The position numbers and the translations under genes are program-made. Positions 41,876 through 49,325 of a stretch of DNA of 59,142 bases are shown one piece after another. The stretch's first letter is position 1; each line of letters opens with the position of its first letter. The notes beneath the pieces are model-generated. The model did no database searches, was not told the origin of the DNA, and was given only the letters and a program-made list of their open reading frames with translations. The stretch comes from Candidatus Peregrinibacteria bacterium (GTDB taxonomy: Bacteria; Patescibacteriota; Gracilibacteria; CAIRYL01; GCA-016699755), in contig JANTGK010000004.1 of the NCBI GenBank assembly GCA_024762935.1, forward strand, positions 1 through 59,142, read 5' to 3'.

Positions 41876-42540
41876 GGTTTTTTATTTATAAAAAGCGTGA
41901 GAATCGGAATTTTTATTTTTGCAAATGAAACTCCCCATAGAACTATCAATGCAAGGGCTGGTAATACGCTATTCCATACCTCAAATGCCATAAATGTACC
42001 CTCATTAAATGCCCGAATGAGAACTATATGTATGATAATTACGAAAAAAAATATATATGTAAGACGGTGCAATTTTTTCCAATATCTTTTGAGGATTTTT
42101 ATTGAAAATATATTTGATGTGAGCGTCAGAATGAGAGCAATAATAAACCCAATCATTCCCCAAAAGTAATAATCTGAAATGTTCCATATTTCTGAATCCA
42201 AAAACCCACTCGGTAAAGTGATATTTCCATTAAGAAAATACCCAATACTATGAGCTACTGCAAAAGATCCACATAAAATTCCTAATTCTTTTCTCAGTGG
42301 CATAAGCCCGCGAAAGATCTTTAGATCAGTGAAAATTTCTGAGAGTGGTCTGATAAAGAGGATAAAAAGAAGTATTTGCCAACTTATCTCTCCCAAGCTA
42401 CGAAAAGACTCTGGAAAAATGAATATCCCGGCCATTGGTATTATGGAAAGGAAGATAAGTATTTGCTTTATAAGAGGAAGATGGGGGATTCTCCCGTTTA
42501 CAATGGGATTAACAAGATATGTAGATAGAAATTCTGACAT
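41872..42540 (-). CDS. Ferric-reductase-like (MsrQ/YedZ-type) haem membrane protein
   Basis: The 222-residue protein has about six hydrophobic helices. The arrangement fits the ferric reductase transmembrane domain: an AVAHSIGYF His in one helix, then WKKLHRLTYIF and VIIIHIVLI supplying further His positions for b-type haem. There is no NAD- or flavin-binding C-terminal domain, so it should pass electrons across the membrane from a separate donor. It lies 62 bp after apbE and overlaps the next gene by 4 nt. Confidence 0.8.
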   Translation of the reverse strand: MSEFLSTYLVNPIVNGRIPHLPLIKQILIFLSIIPMAGIFIFPESFRSLGEISWQILLFILFIRPLSEIFTDLKIFRGLMPLRKELGILCGSFAVAHSIGYFLNGNITLPSGFLDSEIWNISDYYFWGMIGFIIALILTLTSNIFSIKILKRYWKKLHRLTYIFFFVIIIHIVLIRAFNEGTFMAFEVWNSVLPALALIVLWGVSFAKIKIPILTLFINKKP

Positions 42541-42602
42541 TAATGAATATATTTTTAAATACTATTAGTATAGCAAAAAATCTGAAGAAAAGCTTTAGAT
42601 TA

Positions 42603-43493
42603 TTATGCAAAATATCCCATCACATTTTCTTCAATGCAAAAATTACGCCCCTGTTCTTCCCCAAGCAAAAAACAAGTTGTTGCAAAACTATCTGCCTCTA
42701 TACAGGTATCAGCAATAATACTGACACTTTGCAATGGGTTTTCCTGAGATGAAGGATTTTTATTATTTTTTCCTGATACGAGATGATGGAAACATTTTTC
42801 TTGATTATTTTCTGTAATATTCCATCTTCTTTTATATGATCCACTTGTTGCCAGTGCTTGATCTTCAATTTCTATCCAAAATATATTTTTCTCTTCATTG
42901 GTAAAATCGCTTGGATCCGCAATACCAATGCTCCATTTTTCAAGAGAAGAAAATCGTCCTCTGGCAAATATATCTCCTCCCGCATTGATGCAAAAATTAT
43001 TGTAAGAAGTATCTAAAATTTTCACACCCCTATCTACGGCATATCCTTTGACGCACCCTCCTAAATCGAGAAATGCATGTGGGGGAAGGGAGATTTCTCT
43101 CAACTGTTTATCTCGTTGTATTGCCTCATAATCCAGTGAAATGTGTTGACCCTTTTTAGGAAATTTTTTGGAAAATTTCCCTGAGTAAAAATCTGTACTG
43201 TATCCAAGTGAAGCAAGAGAGATAAGAGGGTTAAAAACCCCATCAGTTTTCTGAGCGAGTTGCAGGGCAAATTCAAGAACTTCAAAAAATTCTGGAGAAA
43301 CTCTTTTTTTGCGCTGCGTATTTACAGAGGAAAGCTGAGAATCTGCATCAAATCGGGAAAATATTTTCTCAAGTCTGTTGAATTCATGAAAAACTTTGTG
43401 AGCATTTCTTTGTGCTTCAATTTTTTTTCCCTCGGAAAGAGGGATAAAAATTTCTATTTCCGTTCCCATGATTTTATTTTGGAATGTGTACAT
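42603..43493 (-). CDS. apbE: ApbE-family FAD:protein FMN transferase
   Basis: ApbE splits FAD and attaches FMN covalently to a Thr/Ser of exported flavoproteins. The 296 residues contain the family blocks: IMGTEIEIFIP at the start, RFDADSQLSSVN, FLDLGGCVKGYAVDRG, INAGGDIFARG and, near the end, ATSGSYKRRW and HHLVSG; the Asp/Thr metal-site region is TCIEADSFATTCFLLG. No lipobox or clear signal peptide is visible, so it may act inside or be exported by another route. It is first in a leftward operon with the haem protein and the coiled-coil protein. Confidence 0.93.
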   Translation of the reverse strand: MYTFQNKIMGTEIEIFIPLSEGKKIEAQRNAHKVFHEFNRLEKIFSRFDADSQLSSVNTQRKKRVSPEFFEVLEFALQLAQKTDGVFNPLISLASLGYSTDFYSGKFSKKFPKKGQHISLDYEAIQRDKQLREISLPPHAFLDLGGCVKGYAVDRGVKILDTSYNNFCINAGGDIFARGRFSSLEKWSIGIADPSDFTNEEKNIFWIEIEDQALATSGSYKRRWNITENNQEKCFHHLVSGKNNKNPSSQENPLQSVSIIADTCIEADSFATTCFLLGEEQGRNFCIEENVMGYFA

Positions 43494-43526
43494 AAGAAAA
43501 ATCTACGATAACTCTAGTATAGACTC

Positions 43527-43880
43527 TTAATATGAAGATTTACTGAAAAAAAGAAAATCTTTTTTTAGCGAACACTTAATAATAAAGGTACTCCCGTTTT
43601 CCTCTGCGCTCTCTACCGAGATATTCCAATGATTTGCATCACATTTTTTTACTATTGATAATCTGAGTCCAGAACGTTGCTTTGATGAGAACTTCTCGGT
43701 GCATCTCCTTTATAAAATCATTCAAAAATATGAGAAATTTTTGTTTCAGGAGGCCCTTTCCAAAATCTTGCACAGAGATCTTTTCAGATTTCTGAAGCGA
43801 AACACGTATCTTTCTTCTTGTATGCGAAAATTTTATTGCGTTATGGAGAGGGGTAGATATTCTATTTCTCCATTTTTTTG
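43527..43880 (-). pseudogene. Remnant of a sensor histidine kinase (HATPase domain)
   Basis: Reading the minus strand in pieces gives an N-box (LHNAIKFSHTRRKIRVSLQK), then SVQDFGKG, then in a second frame PETKISHIFE, a TGA, FYKGDAPRSSHQSN, and in a third frame SGLRLSIVKKCDANHWNISV with AEENGSTFIIK, ending at TAA (43529-43527). These match the order of the N, F and G boxes of histidine kinases, but frameshifts and one in-frame TGA (where the family has Arg) break it. The dimerisation and sensor parts are missing. It lies between apbE and tRNA-Thr. Confidence 0.8.
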
Positions 43881-43979
43881 ATCTGCTTCTCGCGAGTATT
43901 TTCTCCAGAGAGTCCTATGGGTATTTTGTTATGTCATTTTCTTTTTTTTAAAAAAGGACAGACTGTTTGAAAAAAACTT

Positions 43980-43985
43980 TATAAT
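43980..43985 (+). promoter_or_regulatory. -10 element of tRNA-Thr
   Basis: A perfect TATAAT lies 29 bp before the tRNA. The -35 region (GGACAG area) is poor. Transcription would start about 20 bp before the mature tRNA. Confidence 0.6.
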
Positions 43986-44014
43986 CGGAACATTAATATT
44001 TAGAATAGTTTTGT

Positions 44015-44090
44015 GCCACCATAGCTCAGTTGGTAGAGCGGTCGCTTCGTAAGTGATAGGTCACCGGTTCAATCCCGGTTGGTGGCTCCA
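44015..44090 (+). tRNA. tRNA-Thr (CGT)
   Basis: Acceptor GCCACCA pairs with TGGTGGC; D arm GCTCAGTTGGTAGAGC; anticodon stem GTCGC/GTGAT (with G-U pairs) around loop TTCGTAA, anticodon CGT; T arm CCGGTTCAATCCCGG. CCA is encoded at 44088-44090 after discriminator T. Confidence 0.96.
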
Positions 44091-44250
44091 TTTTTCGCTT
44101 TGCTGTGAAGTATGAACAGGTAATGGAAGAATGCCCTTCGAAGCTTCAGCGAAGAATGGGCAAAGCTTTGAACAAAAACTCAGGAAATGCCTTGGACAGC
44201 AATTCCGCTTTGCGGTGATTACTCACTCCATCCTATTGCGCTTTGGCGAA
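44091..44250. repeat. tRNA-Thr downstream segment with repeated tail
   Basis: The tRNA end CTCCA plus the following TTTTTCGCTTTGCTGTGAA is echoed at 44226-44251 as CTCCATCCTATTGCGCTTTG then GCGAA, and partly at about 44208-44219 (CGCTTTGCGGTGA). The final CTCCATCCTATT (44226-44237) is identical to 40717-40728 after tRNA-Gly. A hairpin TGCCCTTCG/CGAAGAATGGGCA lies between. No gene is seen. Confidence 0.75.
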
Positions 44251-44355
44251 TTTTTTTGTGATTAAAATATGGCATTGCAAGACCTGACCCAAAATTTGTG
44301 TAGAAACGACTTTTTTGGTGGCACTTCTCAAATAAATTCCTGTTATAATAACATC

Positions 44356-44532
44356 ATGACTTTTGAATATGTTTATGTGGCAATAATCCTTTCAACTTAT
44401 TTGTGGTTTATTACTGCACCTCTTACAGTTTTATTAGTGGTGTTTATTTTCTTGCAATATAAAAGGAAGAGATGGCTTCCAAAGAAAATAGCTCTTTTTT
44501 TATCGAATTCATATACTCTGTATTTCTCATAA
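44356..44532 (+). CDS. Possible small membrane protein (58 aa)
   Basis: From the ATG at 44356 (MTFEYVYVAIILSTYLWFI) one long hydrophobic stretch is followed by a basic KRKRWLPKK. An in-frame upstream ATG (44269) is less likely. The layout of one helix plus a positive flank looks protein-like, but there is no family match. The next small frame overlaps it, so a frameshifted larger gene is also possible. Confidence 0.4.
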   Translation: MTFEYVYVAIILSTYLWFITAPLTVLLVVFIFLQYKRKRWLPKKIALFLSNSYTLYFS

Positions 44533-44624
44533 TCTATGGAAAGGGATACCGCCTTTTTTTGTTTTCATTTCTTGGTATCTGGCTTGTTTATTGTCTTTTT
44601 GTGGTGCTATTCACATTTGATTGA
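44472..44624 (+). CDS. Possible small membrane protein (50 aa), overlapping the previous frame
   Basis: The ATG at 44472 follows a good ribosome-binding sequence (AGGAAGAG). The product MASKENSSFFIEFIYSVFLI continues as a second hydrophobic segment (LFLFSFLGIWLVYCLFVVLF). It overlaps the preceding small frame by 61 bp in another frame. It may be a genuine small protein or the second half of a broken one. Confidence 0.4.
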   Translation: MASKENSSFFIEFIYSVFLIIYGKGYRLFLFSFLGIWLVYCLFVVLFTFD

Positions 44625-44783
44625 TTCTTGGATAGGAAGAATTCTGGGGACACGTAACAGATATAGACAAAATTTAATATTGTTGTCACCAAAATACTCA
44701 TATTTCATTCTCCAATAAGCTCTACGAAAGAGCTCCAGTACATCATTTGTTTGATGGGCCAATACATAAAAAATTCCTTTATG

Positions 44784-44812
44784 TTGTGTTATATATAAAA
44801 TAATTGTATAAT
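44784..44812 (+). promoter_or_regulatory. Promoter before a 44-codon frame
   Basis: TTGTGT (44784-44789), a 17-bp spacer and a perfect TATAAT (44807-44812). The start codon of the small frame is 22 bp downstream. Confidence 0.6.
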
Positions 44813-44833
44813 AATATGATTTAAAACAAACAC

Positions 44834-44968
44834 ATGAAAAAAAAGGAAAATCAACGTTCATCATCTCAGCAGCAAAAAAAAATAAATCGACCAGGTGTGG
44901 CCCCAGTAAAAGTACTTCTCTCTGTTCGTCGAAATATTCGTGGCACTTTTGGTCTGAGAGGTGTGTAG
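44834..44968 (+). CDS. Small basic protein (44 aa), unknown
   Basis: The frame starts MKKKENQRSSSQQQKKINRP and ends VRRNIRGTFGLRGV. It is rich in Lys, Arg, Gln and Ser and has no hydrophobic helix, so a nucleic-acid-binding peptide is conceivable. A good promoter precedes it. I recognise no family; it does not look like a known ribosomal protein. Confidence 0.45.
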   Translation: MKKKENQRSSSQQQKKINRPGVAPVKVLLSVRRNIRGTFGLRGV

Positions 44969-45067
44969 AGGAAGTGATGCGCAATAATCTGGTTTCTTTG
45001 TATTCCGGAAGTGTCGATTATTTCTTGGCTTTCTTTTTAAAAATACTTTGTAAAAATTGTATTGCTA

Positions 45068-45095
45068 TTGAATTGTTGTTCAATTTTTGTATACT
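45068..45095 (+). promoter_or_regulatory. Promoter of the 185-aa membrane protein gene
   Basis: TTGAAT (45068-45073), 16-bp spacer, TATACT (45090-45095). The start codon at 45117 is 22 bp after the -10. The -35 overlaps an inverted repeat TTGAA...TTCAA (45068-45083). Confidence 0.6.
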
Positions 45096-45116
45096 TTCAG
45101 GTGTTATTTTCCAAAA

Positions 45117-45674
45117 ATGGAACTCACATTAACCTGGGACCTCTTCGTACTTGTTTTCTTTATGATCATTGTCTCGTACAGTGTAATGATTGGGAAAGAT
45201 CAAACCATTAAGGTTATATTGAGTTCATATATTGCTATTCTCGCAAGTGATGCCATTGGAAATCTCGTCTCTCGTCTTATTGGTGGTGGGACAGTTTCAA
45301 ATGTTTTAGTGATTCCTTCAGAAAATAAGGCAGTCATTATGGTAAAAATTGGGATATTTATTCTCCTAACGGTTGCACTGACAACCCGTGGGGCATTTGA
45401 TATTCTCATTTCAGATGAAAAATCACCCTTTATGAGAATAATGATGTTGGTAGCATATGGAATTCTCTCTGCTGGACTTATTATTTCAACAATACTGGTT
45501 TATGTTTCTGGTGTATCACTTTTGTCTACTGGGAGTCTTTTCTCTCAAAATCCAGTCCAAGATATGGCAGAGGGGAGTCGGCTTGTAAAACTTATGGTTG
45601 AGAATTACTCTATATGGTTTTCTCTACCAGCAGTTGCTTTTGTAATCTCTAGTCTTTTTGGAAGAGAGGATTAG
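45117..45674 (+). CDS. Multi-pass membrane protein of unknown function
   Basis: The ATG at 45117 (MELTLTWDLFVLVFFMIIV) gives 185 residues with about four hydrophobic segments (near 8-27, 35-60, 77-95, 108-135) and a final one near the C-terminus. The first two helices, with an intervening GKDQTIKVILSSYIAILAS, faintly recall CvpA-type proteins, but I would not assign it. It stands alone with its own promoter, followed by convergent tRNAs. Confidence 0.7.
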   Translation: MELTLTWDLFVLVFFMIIVSYSVMIGKDQTIKVILSSYIAILASDAIGNLVSRLIGGGTVSNVLVIPSENKAVIMVKIGIFILLTVALTTRGAFDILISDEKSPFMRIMMLVAYGILSAGLIISTILVYVSGVSLLSTGSLFSQNPVQDMAEGSRLVKLMVENYSIWFSLPAVAFVISSLFGRED

Positions 45675-45793
45675 TCCTAATTGTAAGAGAAAAAGAGACA
45701 ATAATCGTTATATTTTATTTGACAAAAACTGTTCCTGCTCAGCTTATTAAACCCCTTTTGATACAACAGAAATAATTGTAGATGAAGAAGTTA

Positions 45794-45868
45794 TGGTAGC
45801 CCGTAGGGGAATCGAACCCCTGTTACCAGGATGAGAACCTGGCGTCCTAACCCCTAGACGAACGGGCC
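45794..45868 (-). tRNA. tRNA-Glu (CTC)
   Basis: On the minus strand GGCCCGT pairs with ACGGGCT; the anticodon stem CCAGG/CCTGG encloses loop TTCTCAT, anticodon CTC; T arm AGGGGTTCGATTCCCCT. Discriminator A and encoded CCA (45794-45796). It is 26 bp downstream of tRNA-Lys, probably in one transcript. Confidence 0.95.
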
Positions 45869-45894
45869 ATGTATTGTTATATAGAATATCTCTC

Positions 45895-45969
45895 TGGTGG
45901 GTGAGGTGGGACTCGAACCCACGGCCAATGGCTTAAAAGGCCACTGCTCTACCACTGAGCTACTCACCC
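45895..45969 (-). tRNA. tRNA-Lys (TTT)
   Basis: On the minus strand GGGTGAG pairs with CTCACCC; D arm GCTCAGTGGTAGAGC; anticodon stem GTGGC/GCCAT with loop CTTTTAA, anticodon TTT; T arm GTGGGTTCGAGTCCCAC. Discriminator A and encoded CCA (45895-45897). Confidence 0.96.
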
Positions 45970-46336
45970 ATGTATGAAGATATTTTAAGGTCGGAAGCCA
46001 TGATCATCATTTTAGAGGGCTATTATCTCGCATCTGCGAGACTATCTGCTTGTATGACCATATGAAACCTCTGAATAGGAAAGGCGTCAAAAACGCCGAA
46101 AGATTGTACAAGGATTTTTTTTAATTGTGCAAGTCTTTTCTTCTTCGTTTGCATACACTTCCTGAAAACTTTTCAATGTCAGGTATTGAATGTGTTGGTG
46201 TGAGTAGTAATGATTTTGTTCAATGCTGAGAGTGTCCACTTGAGAATGCAAAAAAGAGAAAAGGCCATGTGGAAATTATGGCTGTTCTAGGGCAGGAAAT
46301 CTTTAGTACGGGATAGGGCACAAAAGGAAAGGAATA
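45970..46336. other. Gene-free 367 bp with two hairpins
   Basis: No gene is seen. TCTCGCA-TC-TGCGAGA (near 46027-46042) and GGCGT-CAAAA-ACGCC (near 46084-46098) are perfect small stems. The stretch should hold the promoter of the leftward tRNA pair; TTGACG in the second hairpin (minus strand) is a possible -35 without a clear -10. Confidence 0.5.
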
Positions 46337-47170
46337 TTATTTTTTGATGATTTTACCGATAAAGACGGCGATACTTGTTACAAGAGTGGCTGCAAGGGCT
46401 GGATGAGAAGAAATAAGAGAAGGCACACCTCCCTGGGTCAGAAAAAATGCAAAAAGAAATCCACCAAAAATACCAGCAGCAATTTGACTTTTTTGTTCTG
46501 ATGGAGAAGTGCGAGGGTTTGTAAAAAGAAAAAGAATAATAAAAAGAAGAATAGGGCTCATGAGGACTTCTTGTATATTTCCAATCCCATATCGGAAGAA
46601 CCCAAGAAAAAGAAATGCTGAACAATAGAAAAAGAGAATGAGGTGTATTTTTTCCCATTTTGCAATATTCATGTAGAGCCATCCCAGTAGGAGGAGGGTA
46701 GTAAGAGGAAGAACAAGGCTTCCAATGGTAATATCTGGTAACTGAAGACCCCACCAAGTGATATCATATTTTTCTTTCGAAATAAAAGGAGCGAGAGCTA
46801 ATATAGCCAGTATACTTGCAGAGATACTATCGAGGACTGGTTGTCCTTTTATAAAGAAAAAATATTGAATAAAAAGACCAATAAAAACTGCGGCAGACCC
46901 GAACAGATACCCTTGCCATCCAAATTGATAGTCAAGTATTAAAAAGAAAAGGAGGGCAATGCTCATTCCTTGCTCTGGTGAAACTGTTTGTTTAAATATT
47001 TTTGTAAAAAGAATAATTGGGAGTGCAGAAAAACCTATAATGGATGTAAAATGAAATAGAAGATCAGATGAAATACCATTTTTCATAAAAGTATATACGA
47101 CAGTAATAAACGTAAAACTACCAAGAAAATAAAGTGTTTTTCCAAAAGGGGTAGGCACGGAAATGTTCAT
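46337..47170 (-). CDS. RnfD/NqrB-like multi-pass membrane protein
   Basis: The 277 residues contain about nine hydrophobic segments. Two stretches recall the RnfD/NqrB family: GQPVLDSISASILAILAL in the middle and ILFLFTNPRTSPSEQKSQIA near residue 215, which parallels the FFMATDxVTSPxTxxG block. The SGAT flavinylation site of true RnfD/NqrB is not seen, and no other Rnf or Nqr gene is nearby. It is divergent from the FMN-binding-domain gene with about 150 bp between. The call rests on motif resemblance by eye. Confidence 0.65.
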   Translation of the reverse strand: MNISVPTPFGKTLYFLGSFTFITVVYTFMKNGISSDLLFHFTSIIGFSALPIILFTKIFKQTVSPEQGMSIALLFFLILDYQFGWQGYLFGSAAVFIGLFIQYFFFIKGQPVLDSISASILAILALAPFISKEKYDITWWGLQLPDITIGSLVLPLTTLLLLGWLYMNIAKWEKIHLILFFYCSAFLFLGFFRYGIGNIQEVLMSPILLFIILFLFTNPRTSPSEQKSQIAAGIFGGFLFAFFLTQGGVPSLISSHPALAATLVTSIAVFIGKIIKK

Positions 47171-47273
47171 AAGACACTAAAAAGTAATGAGTTCTATTTA
47201 TTCTATCTTATAGAAAAATTCATTTTTGAGAAACGTGCTCTGGTGGAGTTTTGAGAAGTTCTTACAGAGCTTC

Positions 47274-47303
47274 TATTGATTATTTTGGGAAAAATGATAC
47301 AAT
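47274..47303 (+). promoter_or_regulatory. Promoter of the FMN-binding-domain gene
   Basis: TTGATT (47274-47279), 18-bp spacer, TACAAT (47298-47303). The transcript would begin near 47310, after the first ATG (47304), which favours the second ATG at 47322 as the start. Confidence 0.55.
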
Positions 47304-47321
47304 ATGGGGAAAATAAGTTTT

Positions 47322-48458
47322 ATGGATATAAAAAATATTACTATCGCAGTGCTCTCATTGATGCTTTTTGGAGTCTTTATTGCCTCTAATATGCCAGAGA
47401 AAAAAGAATTGGTGGTAAACAATAGTCCTGAGATACAAGATGTTTTATCAACAGAAGAATATCCTCTTCTTCAAAATCAGGAAGTGGCTATAAGCAGGGG
47501 TGACATATGGAAATCAGAAAATTTTGATACTGATCATATGACAGAAGAAGAGATGGTAGCTTTATTTGAGAGTCTTTGGGGACCTTCAGAGGAAGATGAT
47601 TTTAATGAGGATGTTTTCTTTAATGATCTTGACGAAAATACTTTTCCTGACGAAGCAGTCAAGCAAGACTCACTTCAGGAAGAAGGGGGGAATAATCAAA
47701 AAGAAAGGAGCGAAAAAACCACTCGGACTCCAGTTCTTACAGCATCTATTCTTCATTTAGAAAATGCTACCATTAATTCTCAAAAAAAAGAGAATATAGC
47801 AAAACCATTAAAAAGAAGTGAGGCAGGAAAAGAAAAAAAACATACCGCAGATCAGGAAGAACTTTCCTTCCCTCCATTAGAAGTGCGGACAACAACAGGG
47901 ATACAACCAGAAACCCTTCTTCCGCAACAAAAAGAAGAGTTGGTATCTCCAGAATCAAACACTCTTCATCTCTTACCCGATGATTTTAAGGATCAATTAC
48001 AAGAAACTCACCCTCCAGATATTGTTCCTGCACAAGTCTCAGATGCAAAACAACCACCTCCTCAAAAAGATATTCAAAAACCTCTGATGTCTCAAGAAAG
48101 GAGTCAGGAGTCTGGTTCTCCCGAATCCAAAGAAGATGAAGCTCTTTTCCAATATAAAAATGGAACATATCGTGGATATGGTGCGTATAAGAGTGGAAAC
48201 CATGGAGAACAAATAGGGGTTGAGATTGTTATTTCTAATGATATTGTAGAAAGCTTTCACATCATCTTGAGTGGATCGACGCAAAAGGAAAAAGAACTTC
48301 AAAAACAATTTGAAACGGATATCATTTCATATGTACTGAATCAGTATTTATTAAATATTCCTCGATTTACAGCTCTCGATTCTGATTCTGCAGTTCCTCT
48401 TGGTTTCTATAGAGCCATTGAATCTGTGAGGGCACAGGCAAAAAATGAACTTTTTTAG
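47322..48458 (+). CDS. Membrane-anchored protein with C-terminal FMN-binding-like domain
   Basis: From the ATG at 47322 (MDIKNITIAVLSLMLFGVF) the 378 residues begin with one membrane anchor (about 5-22). A long acidic, Gln/Pro/Ser-rich linker follows (about 25-280). The C-terminal 95 residues look like an FMN_bind domain: YKNGTYRGYGAYKSG, then IGVEIVISNDIVESFHIIL, and the end TALDSDSAVPLGFYRAIESV. In canonical domains the last block reads D-x-x-S-G-A-T, where Thr receives FMN from ApbE; here it reads DSDSAVP, without Thr. It may be a degenerate domain, may bind flavin non-covalently or may use a Ser. Confidence 0.75.
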   Translation: MDIKNITIAVLSLMLFGVFIASNMPEKKELVVNNSPEIQDVLSTEEYPLLQNQEVAISRGDIWKSENFDTDHMTEEEMVALFESLWGPSEEDDFNEDVFFNDLDENTFPDEAVKQDSLQEEGGNNQKERSEKTTRTPVLTASILHLENATINSQKKENIAKPLKRSEAGKEKKHTADQEELSFPPLEVRTTTGIQPETLLPQQKEELVSPESNTLHLLPDDFKDQLQETHPPDIVPAQVSDAKQPPPQKDIQKPLMSQERSQESGSPESKEDEALFQYKNGTYRGYGAYKSGNHGEQIGVEIVISNDIVESFHIILSGSTQKEKELQKQFETDIISYVLNQYLLNIPRFTALDSDSAVPLGFYRAIESVRAQAKNELF

Positions 48459-48487
48459 AAATTAAGAAAAAAATAATTAAAAAAGGT

Positions 48488-48517
48488 TTGACAAAATTCA
48501 GAGAGCTCTCGTAAAAT
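48488..48517 (+). promoter_or_regulatory. Promoter of the infA ribosomal-protein operon
   Basis: Perfect TTGACA (48488-48493), 18-bp spacer, TAAAAT (48512-48517). The spacer contains the palindrome GAGAGCTCTC (48501-48510), which could be an operator. The TTG start of infA is 27 bp on. Confidence 0.75.
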
Positions 48518-48543
48518 GCTTGGGCTATTTTTGTATTATTAAC

Positions 48544-48807
48544 TTGGCGAAACAAGATGATGTTATTGAGGCAGAAGGGGTTGTAGAGGAGTGTCTGCCG
48601 AATGCGATGTTTCGTGTTGTACTTACAAAAGGCCCATTTCCGGAAGGACATGAGATTCTTGCCAGGGCTGGTGGTCGTCTCAAAAAATACTCCATCAGAG
48701 TAATACCGGGCGATGAGGTAACAGTGGAGGTGTCTCCGTATGACCTCAAAAAGGGAAGAATCGTGTTTCGACAGTCAGGTTCTGGTCCCAGGAAATTCCA
48801 TTCTTAA
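48544..48807 (+). CDS. infA: Translation initiation factor IF-1
   Basis: IF-1 binds the ribosomal A site during initiation. The family N-terminus (M)[15 protein letters not shown] aligns only if translation starts at the TTG at 48544; an earlier in-frame start at 48520 would add eight non-family residues. The OB-fold continues [12 protein letters not shown] and [21 protein letters not shown]. At 87 residues it is about 15 longer than usual, with a C-terminal tail [12 protein letters not shown] non-ATG start is notable for an initiation factor gene. First gene of the operon. Confidence 0.95.
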   Translation: MAKQDDVIEAEGVVEECLPNAMFRVVLTKGPFPEGHEILARAGGRLKKYSIRVIPGDEVTVEVSPYDLKKGRIVFRQSGSGPRKFHS

Positions 48808-48812
48808 TTCCT

Positions 48813-48926
48813 ATGAAAGTAAGATCTTCCGTTAAAAAAATCTGCAGAAACTGTAAAATCGTCATCCGAAAGGGTGTTGTGAGAGTTATATGCTCTGAAC
48901 CAAAGCATAAACAGCGCCAAGGTTAA
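48813..48926 (+). CDS. rpmJ: Ribosomal protein bL36
   Basis: This 37-residue zinc-ribbon protein reads [20 protein letters not shown] and ends [13 protein letters not shown]. The zinc ligands Cys11, Cys14, Cys27 and His32 are all kept. It lies 5 bp after infA and 20 bp before rpsM, its usual place. Confidence 0.97.
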   Translation: MKVRSSVKKICRNCKIVIRKGVVRVICSEPKHKQRQG

Positions 48927-48946
48927 TTTTCATTTTTTTTCTCTTC

Positions 48947-49312
48947 GTGCCCGCACGTATCTCAGGAGTTACATTACCGAATAAACGAATTGAGGTTGCC
49001 CTTACGTATGTATTTGGGGTTGGACGTCCTTTATCAAAAGCTATTCTCGAAAAAGCAAAAATACCTTTTGATAAGCGAGCTGATGACCTTGAAGAAGAAG
49101 AACTTGTAAAAATTCGTACTGCTCTCGATTCTATTCCTCATGAAGGTGATTTAAGACGAAAAGTTCAAAATGACTTAAAGCGTCTTGGTGAAATTGGATG
49201 TTACAGAGGGTATCGACACAGGAGAAGGCTTCCCTGTCGTGGGCAACGAACACAAACAAATGCTCGAACACGAAAGGGGAAGAAAATAACGATTGCTAAT
49301 AAGAAAAAATAA
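48947..49312 (+). CDS. rpsM: Ribosomal protein uS13
   Basis: The 121-residue protein starts at GTG (48947): [20 protein letters not shown], the typical opening with the first residue after Met varying. [29 protein letters not shown] is the conserved C-terminal rRNA-binding block. It contacts the head of the small subunit and P-site tRNA. Confidence 0.97.
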   Translation: MPARISGVTLPNKRIEVALTYVFGVGRPLSKAILEKAKIPFDKRADDLEEEELVKIRTALDSIPHEGDLRRKVQNDLKRLGEIGCYRGYRHRRRLPCRGQRTQTNARTRKGKKITIANKKK

Positions 49313-49325
49313 TTTTTGAATTTGA

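Noticed and set aside
43777-43880. UGA recoding (as in Absconditabacteria/Gracilibacteria) suggested by the in-frame TGA of the histidine kinase
   Set aside because: The same gene is also frameshifted, the position is normally Arg rather than Gly, and several intact genes use TGA as their stop.
46337-48458. A complete Rnf or Nqr complex
   Set aside because: Only one RnfD/NqrB-like gene and one FMN-binding-like gene are present; no RnfA, B, C, E or NqrF homologue is in the window.
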